5,729 bases of DNA from Flavobacteriaceae bacterium (GCA_013042255.1 JABDQK010000113.1:1-5729), one strand, 5' to 3'. Shown: positions 1-5,729, numbered from the stretch's first letter. A program made the numbers and translations. Notes: generated from the sequence alone by a model not told the origin.

Positions 1-15
1 TAAAGATATTATTTT

Positions 16-801
16 TTGGAATACCTTTACCCTTCCCGTTTAGGGCTAACTGACCAATCAACTGTGGAAATTACCTTTACCTCCTGGATCCTTGCCTTTT
101 TAGCCTCTTTTATACTGGGCATCTCCAAAGCAGGTGTTAAGGGGATTGCAGTTATCATTATTACCCTCATGGCCCTGGCTTTCGGTGCGCGGGCTTCTAC
201 CGGCCTGCTGGTGCCTTTGTTTGTTATGGGTGATATTTTTGCAGTTTCGTATTACAACAAGCACGCCCAATGGAAATATATCCGGCGTTTCCTCCCCTGG
301 ATGATGAGTGGAGTAGTCCTAGGGGTAATCCTGGGAAACGACCTTCCTGAAGACACTTTTAACGTGGCCATGGTGATCGTAATATTGGGCAGTGTGGTAA
401 TGATGACCTGGTGGGATATGCGCAAGTCTAAAGTAGTTCCCACACATTGGGGTTTTGCTGGAATTATGGGAATCCTGGCCGGAATCACGACCATGATTGG
501 GAACCTGGCCGGGGCCTTCTCAAACATTTTTTTTCTTGCAATGAGGATTCCAAAAAATGAATTTATTGGAACCGCGGCCTGGCTTTTCTTAATTATCAAC
601 CTCTTTAAACTACCTTTTCATATCCTGGTATGGAAAACCATCACTTTCGACACCCTGCTTATCAATGCCAAACTTCTTCCAGGCGTGGTGCTGGGGCTTT
701 TTTTTGGGGTCCGACTTGTAAGGATCATCCGGGAAGCTCACTACCGAAAAATGATACTTCTCCTCACCGCTCTGGGTGCTTTAATTCTATTGTTTAGATA
801 G
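16..801 (+). CDS. TauE/SafE-family membrane transporter (putative sulfite/sulfonate-type anion exporter)
   Basis: This is an integral inner-membrane protein of 261 residues, within the usual size range of TauE/SafE permeases. Hydrophobic segments alternate with short charged loops over the whole length, roughly at residues 24-36, 42-58, 62-80, 94-108, 115-133, 147-165, 184-206, 214-234 and 244-260. The glycine-rich stretch GISKAGVKG (35-43) after the first helix and the mid-protein NLAGAFSNIFFLA (163-175) are family-like and mark the two half-repeats. Known members move sulfite, sulfoacetate or related anions, and some have no proven substrate; nothing here fixes the substrate. The start is uncertain. 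An in-frame TAA lies at 1-3, no ATG precedes the first helix, and the candidates are TTG at 16 or GTG at 64 (residue 17). GTG would start close to the first helix. The next gene begins 67 bases downstream with no clear terminator between, so co-transcription is possible. Confidence 0.85.
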   Translation: MEYLYPSRLGLTDQSTVEITFTSWILAFLASFILGISKAGVKGIAVIIITLMALAFGARASTGLLVPLFVMGDIFAVSYYNKHAQWKYIRRFLPWMMSGVVLGVILGNDLPEDTFNVAMVIVILGSVVMMTWWDMRKSKVVPTHWGFAGIMGILAGITTMIGNLAGAFSNIFFLAMRIPKNEFIGTAAWLFLIINLFKLPFHILVWKTITFDTLLINAKLLPGVVLGLFFGVRLVRIIREAHYRKMILLLTALGALILLFR

Positions 802-868
802 TCATTCCGTAAATTTTAGTATTTTACCCATTGATTTGCTGGACTTTAGGTTTCAGCTTCCCTGTATC

Positions 869-2332
869 ATGAACCATCTCAAGAGATCTTTATTGCTGTG
901 TTGCCTGCTGTTGTTCTCCTGTAAAGAGTACAAAGTGGGGAAAAATAGCACTCTGCGTGCTGAGCCGGCTAAAAGAGACCTGGCACAGATACAGGCCGAT
1001 GGAAAACTGCATGCACTTATTGCTTATAGTGCAACGAGTTATTTTCTCTATCGGGGCCAACCCATGGGGTATGAATACGAATTGCTCAAACGACTTGCCG
1101 ACGACCTTGGGGTAGAACTGGTACTTCACCTCTCCCGCGACCTGGACGAAATGCTGAGTGAACTTCAGAAAGGCGAAGTAGACATCGTGGCACACGGCCT
1201 GGCAATTACTGCTGAGCGTAAAAAAGAAGTTTCTTTTGCCGAATACCTTTATATCACAGAACAGGTACTGGTGCAGCGCAAGCCTGATGGCTGGCGAAAA
1301 ATGACCCTCGACAATATCAAGGAGATGATGGTGAGTGATCCTATAGAACTTATCGGGGATACCGTTTCTGTTCGTAAAAACTCTTCCTATTTTAAAAGGA
1401 TAAAAAATCTTTCCCGGGAGATCGGGGGAGAAATCATCATTGATACTTTAACCGGGAATTATGCTACCGATGAAATAATTAAAATGGTAGCAGAAGGGGA
1501 GATTAAATATACCCTGGCGGATAAAAACCTGGCATCCATTAATGCCTCCTATTACCCAAATCTGGATGTGTCGGTTCCGTTGAGTTTCTCCCAGCGTATT
1601 GCATGGGCCCTAAGGCCCGAAGCAAAGCAATTGCTCAAGGCGACCAATGAGTGGATAAAAAAAGAAAAAAAGGAAACCGACTATTACGTTATCTACAACA
1701 AATATTTTAAGAATAAAAGGAGTTTCAGACGAAGGGTCAATAGCCCATTTTACAGCCTTAACCAAAAACAGATCAGTCGATATGATCCTATTATCAAGGA
1801 GAACTCGAAGTTATTGGGGTGGGACTGGCGATTACTGGCCTCCCTCATTTATCAGGAATCCCGTTTCGATCCAAATGCAGAATCCTGGACCGGGGCAAAG
1901 GGACTCATGCAGCTTATGCCGGGAACAGCGCAGGATTTAGGGGTAACCGAAACTGCGGATGCCGGAGAAGTGATTAGGGCTGGCTCTAAATACCTCAGGC
2001 AGCTATATCGGAATTTTGCACAAGTGACAGATACGGTTCAGCGTATTAAATTTACTATGGCAGCATACAACTGTGGGTATAGTCACGTTCTGGACGCCCA
2101 GAACCTGGCACGTGAAAAGGGGCTGAAAGACAGTATCTGGGACGATCATGTGGAGAAAATGATCCTCGCCCTGAGTTTTCCCAAAAATTACAATCACGAG
2201 GTAGTTAAGTTTGGTTATGTGCGAGGTTTGGAGCCTTTCCAATATGTTGAACAGATCTTTCAACGATACGACCATTACCAGAAATTTATCGATAGGGAGG
2301 AACCGGCAAACAGAAGTCTAGCGGGTTCTTAA
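869..2332 (+). CDS. mltF: MltF-like membrane-bound lytic murein transglycosylase (lipoprotein)
   Basis: I chose the ATG at 869 (487 residues) over an in-frame TTG at 836 because it places a compact lipoprotein signal at the N-terminus: MNHLKR, a hydrophobic run, then lipobox LFSC with lipidated Cys18. Residues about 45-280 form a family-3 periplasmic solute-binding domain, with YRGQPMGYEYELLKRLADDL (61-80) and GEVDIVAHGLAITAERKKEV (102-121) as typical blocks. Residues about 300-450 form the SLT (GH23) lytic transglycosylase domain. The catalytic glutamate is probably E330 in IYQESRF, followed by GAKGLMQLMPGTA (342-354) and AAYNCGYSHV (398-407). Enzymes of this family cleave the MurNAc-GlcNAc bond of peptidoglycan, leaving 1,6-anhydroMurNAc; the binding-like domain is regulatory in characterised MltF. 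The residues after the cysteine (Lys-Glu-Tyr-Lys) are charged, so outer-membrane or surface placement is possible but unproven. The stop overlaps the end of the convergent gene by 15 bases. Confidence 0.93.
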   Translation: MNHLKRSLLLCCLLLFSCKEYKVGKNSTLRAEPAKRDLAQIQADGKLHALIAYSATSYFLYRGQPMGYEYELLKRLADDLGVELVLHLSRDLDEMLSELQKGEVDIVAHGLAITAERKKEVSFAEYLYITEQVLVQRKPDGWRKMTLDNIKEMMVSDPIELIGDTVSVRKNSSYFKRIKNLSREIGGEIIIDTLTGNYATDEIIKMVAEGEIKYTLADKNLASINASYYPNLDVSVPLSFSQRIAWALRPEAKQLLKATNEWIKKEKKETDYYVIYNKYFKNKRSFRRRVNSPFYSLNQKQISRYDPIIKENSKLLGWDWRLLASLIYQESRFDPNAESWTGAKGLMQLMPGTAQDLGVTETADAGEVIRAGSKYLRQLYRNFAQVTDTVQRIKFTMAAYNCGYSHVLDAQNLAREKGLKDSIWDDHVEKMILALSFPKNYNHEVVKFGYVRGLEPFQYVEQIFQRYDHYQKFIDREEPANRSLAGS

Positions 2333-3379
2333 TCTGCCCAGAATCTGTTTTGCAAATTTTTTATCATCTTCCAGGATATCAAAAAAAGAGGCTATAAAAT
2401 CAGAAGCTTCTTTGTACTGACCCGGATCCTGAAACCGTTCCTTTATTTTTGAAACTTCATTGAGCATAAACGGTTTTTTCGCCAGGCAGGCCTGCCGCAC
2501 CATTTCCAGATGTGCCTCTTCGCGCTCATATCCTTTATAAATTCTATCTGTAACCATTGAAATGGAGCCGGACAAATTCTGTATGTTGGTTACGGCGGCA
2601 TAGGGGGCATTGACCAGTCCGGACATGTCAAAATCGTATGGGACAGGAATAATTTTATTGTTGGCGAAGAGAAGTTTCTGATTGTGTTTTTGCTTTGTAG
2701 AATAGTCGGTGTTTGCAATCATAAACTGAAAAAAAGAATTCTGGATGGAGGATATGGGGTCGTGTTGCAGCGGATGAATAAGTCGCTTTATCTCCTGCCC
2801 TTCATATCGCAGCGTTAAATAGTCCATATCTTCAATAAGAAATCCCAATACGCTGTGCGTGACCTCCCGCCTGCCTTTTGCCTCAACAAGTGATATTTCA
2901 GTAAGGCGTGTTTTAAAGTGGTAGGGGGCTAGAATTTCGTAGAGTTTGTAAGCAAGGTATTCCCTTAGTACATAATCACTGGTATTCCTGTCTAGCAGAC
3001 AAGGAAGTACCAATTTGAGTTTTCTATTGCCTTCAAAGGGTGTTCCTTCAATCCGGGAGTTAGAGAATTTTAACTTTAAGGGAGCGAAATAACAGGTTTT
3101 TCGTCTGAAATTTCCTCTTGCCCTTAGTTTAACCGATATGGAATCCCAGCTATTTCCCTCCATATACCAGATCATGGAAGCGAGGTAGGTACTGTCATTG
3201 GTTTCCTTCTTTACCTGCTTGTTGGAATACTTAAGTTTGATGGGAAGTGGTGCCTCATCACTGAAAAGTGGCGGCCGGGGTATATCTGAATTAAACACTG
3301 CGATGTCCTGCCCATATCCGGGAAAGCTCAACGTAAAGAGAAAGCTAAAAATGAAGGCTTTCATGCACTTGGTTTTCAT
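2318..3379 (-). CDS. Secreted CotH-kinase-like protein
   Basis: The product has 353 residues. It starts with a signal peptide: basic MKTKCMK, a hydrophobic core at 8-19, and a probable signal peptidase I cut after GYG (21-23), so export is expected. A second ATG at 3364 (residue 6) would give an equally good signal. Motifs resemble CotH-type atypical kinases: LRARGNFRRKTC (85-96) like the RGN-S block, then REYLAYKLYEIL (139-150), GFLIEDMDYL (179-188), FMIANTDYSTKQKHNQKLLF (219-238) like the catalytic loop with D225 and N233, and IIPVPYDFDMSG (243-254) with D249 and D251 in the place of the metal-binding DFD. CotH proteins phosphorylate secreted or surface proteins in spore formers and are widespread as uncharacterised secreted proteins elsewhere. 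I assign the fold from motif pattern only; activity and target are unknown. It is convergent to the mltF-like gene and divergent from the small ORF at 3532. Confidence 0.65.
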   Translation of the reverse strand: MKTKCMKAFIFSFLFTLSFPGYGQDIAVFNSDIPRPPLFSDEAPLPIKLKYSNKQVKKETNDSTYLASMIWYMEGNSWDSISVKLRARGNFRRKTCYFAPLKLKFSNSRIEGTPFEGNRKLKLVLPCLLDRNTSDYVLREYLAYKLYEILAPYHFKTRLTEISLVEAKGRREVTHSVLGFLIEDMDYLTLRYEGQEIKRLIHPLQHDPISSIQNSFFQFMIANTDYSTKQKHNQKLLFANNKIIPVPYDFDMSGLVNAPYAAVTNIQNLSGSISMVTDRIYKGYEREEAHLEMVRQACLAKKPFMLNEVSKIKERFQDPGQYKEASDFIASFFDILEDDKKFAKQILGRLRTR

Positions 3380-3467
3380 CTGGCTGATCTGTCCCTGTAA
3401 GATACATATAATTGCATAAGTTGGTGAATAGCTGACCTTTTGGAATGATTTGTTTGAAGAAAGGTCT

Positions 3468-3505
3468 GTTAAGGTATTGTTAATGTATTAACTTTTCTTT
3501 AACTT
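3468..3505. promoter_or_regulatory. Phased TTAA direct repeats with internal palindrome (candidate operator)
   Basis: Two 11-base units, GTTAAGGTATT (3468-3478) and GTTAATGTATT (3479-3489), lie in tandem with one mismatch. They run into TTAACTT at 3488-3494, which recurs 11 bases later at 3499-3505. GTTAAT-GT-ATTAAC (3479-3492) is also a perfect 6-bp inverted repeat. The block ends 27 bases before the 58-residue ORF and lies in the only gap between two divergent genes, as an operator or promoter would. TAACTTTT at 3489-3496 is close to the Bacteroidetes -7 box TAnnTTTG, but I see no TTG at good spacing, so I do not place a promoter exactly. Function is inferred from position and symmetry only. 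Confidence 0.35.
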
Positions 3506-3531
3506 GTGTGTTATACCAGTAATGTGATCTA

Positions 3532-3708
3532 ATGGATGAATCAACACGATTATTCGGAGCCAGGATATGTACGGGACTGCTATTAATTACCGTAGCAACC
3601 CTCGTTATTTTAGCCTATCAGGAGTATTCTGCTGAATTAGCCAGGGAAGCTGAATTCTATATCGCTTCCTCCTTAAATCAATTTGACACCACTCTGGCGG
3701 TCAAATAA
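3532..3708 (+). CDS. Small single-pass membrane protein (hypothetical, 58 aa)
   Basis: An ATG-initiated ORF of 58 codons ends at TAA 3706-3708. The first 11 residues (MDESTRLFGAR) are polar with a net balanced charge. Residues about 12-29 (ICTGLLLITVATLVILAY) form a clear transmembrane helix, and the rest (QEYSAELAREAEFYIASS and onward to LAVK) is polar and could form an amphipathic helix. I do not recognise the family. In support of a real gene, the hydrophobic segment is well bounded, the gene has its own upstream gap with phased repeats, and an intrinsic terminator follows 70 bases after the stop. Against it, the ORF is short, no ribosome-binding signal is visible (normal in this phylum), and no homology could be checked. 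It could also be a remnant of a longer membrane protein, since the 70 bases before the terminator carry no evident coding sequence. Confidence 0.5.
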   Translation: MDESTRLFGARICTGLLLITVATLVILAYQEYSAELAREAEFYIASSLNQFDTTLAVK

Positions 3709-3778
3709 AGAGTCGCCCTTACGGTTATGGTACTACCCGGGCTTTTAAGATCTGAAAAATTACATCAATTGGACCATG

Positions 3779-3809
3779 AAAATCCGGTAGTTCTACTGCC
3801 GGATTTTTT
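3779..3809 (+). terminator. Rho-independent terminator after the 58-aa ORF
   Basis: The left arm AAAATCCGGTAG (3779-3790), loop TTCTA and right arm CTGCCGGATTTT (3796-3807) pair over 12 bp with one T-G wobble. The T run extends to 3809. The right arm merges with the T tract, as in a classic intrinsic terminator. It separates the small-ORF transcript from the sigma-factor operon. On the opposite strand the T run after the stem is only four bases, so it probably acts on + transcripts. Confidence 0.85.
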
Positions 3810-3890
3810 AATTCAAAGGTCTTCCGGCACCGACAGGACAACGATTTTTACTTGCCATTTCAATATTTTATTTAAAAAATTTCGGGAAAA

Positions 3891-3919
3891 TGTGACCTCC
3901 TTCAAAAAATGGGGTCTTA
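3891..3919 (+). promoter_or_regulatory. Candidate ECF-sigma-type promoter for the sigma factor operon
   Basis: TGTGAC (3891-3896) and GTCTTA (3914-3919) are separated by 17 bases. This matches the general layout of ECF promoters: an AAC/GAC-containing -35 and a GTC- or CGTC-like -10 about 16-17 bp apart. An A/T-rich stretch (about 3860-3882) just upstream could act as an UP-like element. Transcription would start near 3925-3930 and give a leader of about 160 bases before the sigma ATG at 4088. Many ECF sigma factors activate their own operon, so autoregulation is a reasonable guess. The match was made by eye against a loose pattern. Confidence 0.4.
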
Positions 3920-3924
3920 AGTAT

Positions 3925-4087
3925 GGGAACACATCCTCATGGATAACTAAATCAACTGAAATGAAATCGAAAAGTATAATGCAAGCTGTTCAATGGGCCG
4001 CCCATGAACTCGTTTGTCGCTATGCTTTAATGTTTCACTATCTTGGTGGCCGTTATCATTGCTCAGAATGGCAACCAACCGTAACTC
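3925..4087 (+). other. Long leader ahead of the sigma factor gene
   Basis: About 160 bases lie between the candidate promoter and the sigma start. An ATG at 3961 opens a 47-codon frame (MKSKSIMQAVQWAAHE at its start) that ends at TAG 4102-4104, overlapping the sigma start by 17 bases in another frame. A second frame holds MNSFVAML, a stop at 4028-4030, then the hydrophobic FTILVAVIIAQNGNQP ending at TAA 4082-4084, four bases before the sigma ATG. Neither is convincing as a gene, since the first is rich in His, Trp and Cys and the second is interrupted. I see no riboswitch fold or strong hairpin. The stretch may be an untranslated leader, a leader-peptide region or the remains of a small gene. 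Confidence 0.3.
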
Positions 4088-4720
4088 ATGGTAACAATAC
4101 TTAGAAAATTATTTCTGGTAGTCATCGGGGAACGGAATAAATCTGCCCTCGACAAGGATCATCCATACCGCGAACTCTCTGATGAGGAATTGGTAGAGAA
4201 GATCGTGGCGACAAACAACACCCTGCTCTTCGGAATAATATACGACCGGTATGCAGACAGGGTGTATACTAAATGTTCCGGCTTTGCCCAATCTGTAGAT
4301 GAGGCAGAAGACCTCACCCAGGATGTTTTCCTTACTATTTATATCAAACTTGGCGGCTTTAAGGGCATCTCCAAATTCTCGAGTTGGGTCTATTCCATCA
4401 CCTATAACTTTTGCGTCAATTATGTCACCCGGAATAAAGGGCGAAAGATCAGGGAACAATCTGAAAAATACGACGCAACAGAACATCAACTGGCTGTTGA
4501 GGTAGAAGACCGTAGTTTCTTCCATATGCGTTCTGATAAATTAAAAACGGTGCTGGAACAAATCCCCCCGGAAGACAAGACCCTGCTGCTGCTTAAATAC
4601 CAGGACGATGTTCCGGTAAAAGAGTTATGCGCCTTACTAGACCTTGGCGAAAGTGCTGTAAAAATGCGCCTGAAAAGAGCCAAAGCAAAAACATTAGCAA
4701 CCTATAATGCACTCCCCTGA
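4088..4720 (+). CDS. ECF (group 4) RNA polymerase sigma-70 factor
   Basis: The product has 210 residues, normal for an ECF sigma factor. Sigma region 2 spans about 45-117 and includes LFGIIYDRYADRVYTKCSGF (47-66), the core-binding block EAEDLTQDVFLTIYIKL (72-88), and FSSWVYSITYNFCVNYVTRN (97-116) for -10 recognition. A charged linker (118-148) leads to region 4 at about 150-203. Its helix-turn-helix, with VPVKELCALLDLGESAVKMR (175-194), reads the -35 element. There is no sigma region 3 and no extra C-terminal domain. The ATG at 4088 adds about 28 residues before the conserved LSDEELVEKI; the hydrophobic RKLFLVVIG (6-14) near the N-terminus is unusual for a cytosolic sigma factor. Its stop overlaps by one base the start of the next gene (TGATG), which implies translational coupling. 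A candidate self-recognised promoter lies at 3891-3919. No canonical transmembrane anti-sigma factor follows directly, and the activating signal is unknown. Confidence 0.93.
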   Translation: MVTILRKLFLVVIGERNKSALDKDHPYRELSDEELVEKIVATNNTLLFGIIYDRYADRVYTKCSGFAQSVDEAEDLTQDVFLTIYIKLGGFKGISKFSSWVYSITYNFCVNYVTRNKGRKIREQSEKYDATEHQLAVEVEDRSFFHMRSDKLKTVLEQIPPEDKTLLLLKYQDDVPVKELCALLDLGESAVKMRLKRAKAKTLATYNALP

Positions 4721-4911
4721 TGGCAGAAAACGTACAAAATCCTTTTAAAGATCTCGGCAAACGAATCATGGAAGCCCCTCCAAACCTCAAAAAAAAGGTG
4801 ATGCAGGACGTAGCTGTCGCTAAACTATTTATAGACCTCGCCTCCCTTTATACGGTTAATACGAAAGAGCTAATCGCAAGTTTGTTTAAAACAAGAAAAA
4901 AAGACCAATAA
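4720..4911 (+). CDS. Small helical charged protein coupled to the ECF sigma factor (candidate sigma partner)
   Basis: The product has 63 residues and starts at the ATG that overlaps the sigma stop codon by one base. It is rich in Lys, has no signal peptide and no strong membrane helix, and should be mostly alpha-helical. NPFKDLGKRIMEAPPNLKKK (7-26) has a Pro-Pro break between two helices, MQDVAVAKLFIDLASLYT (28-45) is an amphipathic helix, and KELIASLFKTRKK (49-61) is a basic amphipathic tail. There is no zinc-binding HxxxCxxC anti-sigma motif. I do not recognise a named family, although I recall similar short proteins between a sigma factor and an MscS channel in flavobacteria; that was not checked. 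Coupling to the sigma gene makes a small cytosolic sigma-binding regulator the leading idea. A helper or membrane-peripheral partner of the downstream channel is the alternative. The next gene starts 13 bases after its stop. Confidence 0.8.
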   Translation: MAENVQNPFKDLGKRIMEAPPNLKKKVMQDVAVAKLFIDLASLYTVNTKELIASLFKTRKKDQ

Positions 4912-4924
4912 ACCTTTCACAATT

Positions 4925-5729
4925 ATGGAAACACTAGGAAGCCTAGCAACAGATTCACTCAAGTCCATCGTCCAGGATATCGTCTCAGCATTACCCGGAA
5001 TCCTTGGCGCTATTATCGTCCTGATTATCGGATGGCTGATCATCAAGATCATTGGGTTTGTACTTAAAAAAATTCTCAGACTGGCAAGGGTTGATTCCCT
5101 GTCTGACAAAATAAACGACGCCCATTTATTTGGGGAGGAGAGTAAAATTAAAGTAGATGTGATAAAGATACTTCTGGGCTTTATAAAAGGAGTCCTATGG
5201 ATCACCTTTATCATTGTAGCTGCAGAGGTCATGGGCCTCACCATCATCTCCACAGAAATATCAAACCTTCTGCGATACCTTCCTGTACTGCTTAGCGCGG
5301 TGGTTATTTTTATGATCGGGATGTATGCTGCCAGGCTCATTAAAAAGGCCTTGATAAGCATTTTTGATTCTATGGGAGTGGGCGGTTCAAAGATCATTAG
5401 TAGCATCGTTTACTATATGATTATCATCTTCGTCCTTGTCACAGCTCTCAATCAGGCTGGAATTGATACGGCGATCATCACCAGTAATATCACCATGATA
5501 ATAGGGGCCTTCCTCCTGGCTTTTGCCATTGGCCTTGGGCTGGGATCGAGAGAGGTAGTCGGGAAATTGCTGAACACCTTCTATGCCAGAAAGACTTTTG
5601 CCGTTGGGGACGCCATCAAAACCAAAAAAATTGAAGGTACCATTGAGGCCATAGAAGGAATCCTTGTAACTATCAAGACCAAAGAGGGGAAGATTGTGAT
5701 TCCTATTGAGGATCTGGTACAAAACAAAG
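4925..5729 (+). CDS. MscS-family mechanosensitive ion channel (3' end cut by window)
   Basis: An ATG at 4925 opens a frame with no stop through the window end, giving 268 codons plus one base of an incomplete gene. Membrane helices are predicted at about 23-48, 85-106, 116-139, 158-179 and 183-207. The last leads into the pore-lining and beta-domain region: GAFLLAFAIGLGLGSREVVG (194-213) is the Gly/Ala-rich pore helix, then NTFYARKTFAVGDAIK (217-232), EGTIEAIEGILVTIKT (237-252) and GKIVIPIEDLV (255-265), as in the MscS beta domain. The early GWLIIKIIGFVLKKILRLAR resembles the conserved TM-helix repeat found in MscS-like proteins of Bacteroidota. Such channels open under membrane tension and release solutes on hypo-osmotic shock. 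In place of the usual Pro-Asn after the last beta strand there is PIED. The remaining C-terminal domain lies outside the window. It is probably co-transcribed with the sigma factor and the 63-residue protein. Confidence 0.92.
   Translation, partial: METLGSLATDSLKSIVQDIVSALPGILGAIIVLIIGWLIIKIIGFVLKKILRLARVDSLSDKINDAHLFGEESKIKVDVIKILLGFIKGVLWITFIIVAAEVMGLTIISTEISNLLRYLPVLLSAVVIFMIGMYAARLIKKALISIFDSMGVGGSKIISSIVYYMIIIFVLVTALNQAGIDTAIITSNITMIIGAFLLAFAIGLGLGSREVVGKLLNTFYARKTFAVGDAIKTKKIEGTIEAIEGILVTIKTKEGKIVIPIEDLVQNK

Noticed and set aside
809..829. GTAAA...TTTAC inverted repeat between the first two genes
   Set aside because: Only five weak A/T-rich pairs with no T tract, too little for a terminator or operator call.
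836..868. TTG start giving an 11-residue longer MltF-like protein
   Set aside because: The extension would put polar residues ahead of a typical lipoprotein signal that begins cleanly at ATG 869.
3380..3467. A promoter for the - strand CotH-like gene
   Set aside because: A TATCTTAC-like stretch is present on the - strand, but it is a poor match to the -7 box and no partner element is seen at suitable spacing.
3727..4104. A 125-codon + strand open frame
   Set aside because: It runs straight through the strong terminator at 3779-3809 and the candidate promoter, has odd composition, and overlaps the sigma start. Only its last part (from 3961) is kept as a weak upstream ORF.
4109..4525. A 138-codon - strand frame opposite the sigma factor
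   Set aside because: The + strand carries conserved sigma regions 2 and 4, and the reverse frame shows no family features.
4870..5722. Two long open frames on the - strand (4870-5406 and 5387-5722)
   Set aside because: The + strand frame here is open and encodes a clear MscS-type channel. The reverse frames lack recognisable domains and are mirror frames of it.

Overview
The window looks like chromosomal DNA of a Bacteroidota bacterium, probably a member of Flavobacteriia. The support is indirect. Start codons lack Shine-Dalgarno sequences and have A/T-rich leaders. There is an MltF-type lipoprotein with a short cysteine-rich signal. The right half is an ECF sigma / short helical protein / MscS-type channel arrangement that I recall, without a search, from flavobacterial genomes. 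GC content is moderate by eye. I see no mobile element, tRNA, rRNA or CRISPR array.

Left part (1-2332, + strand): a TauE/SafE-family membrane transporter, probably for export of sulfur-containing or other small organic anions, is followed after a short gap by an MltF-like lipoprotein. That protein joins a periplasmic solute-binding domain to a lytic transglycosylase domain, so it is a peptidoglycan-cutting enzyme. Its 3' end overlaps by 15 bases the 3' end of a convergent gene.

Middle (2318-3379, - strand): a secreted protein with motifs resembling the CotH kinase-like fold. Its upstream region (3380-3531) is shared with a divergent 58-residue single-pass membrane ORF (3532-3708). That gap carries TTAA motifs repeated at about 11 bp. 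A strong intrinsic terminator (3779-3809) closes the small-ORF transcript.

Right part (3810-5729, + strand): an ECF-like promoter lies about 170 bases ahead of an ECF sigma factor gene (4088-4720). The sigma gene overlaps by one base a 63-residue charged helical protein (4720-4911), which is followed 13 bases later by an MscS-type mechanosensitive channel that runs off the window (4925-5729). The tight packing argues for one operon. It may be a self-activating envelope or osmotic stress module in which the short protein partners the sigma factor or the channel. This module is the most interesting part of the window, and its wiring is inference.
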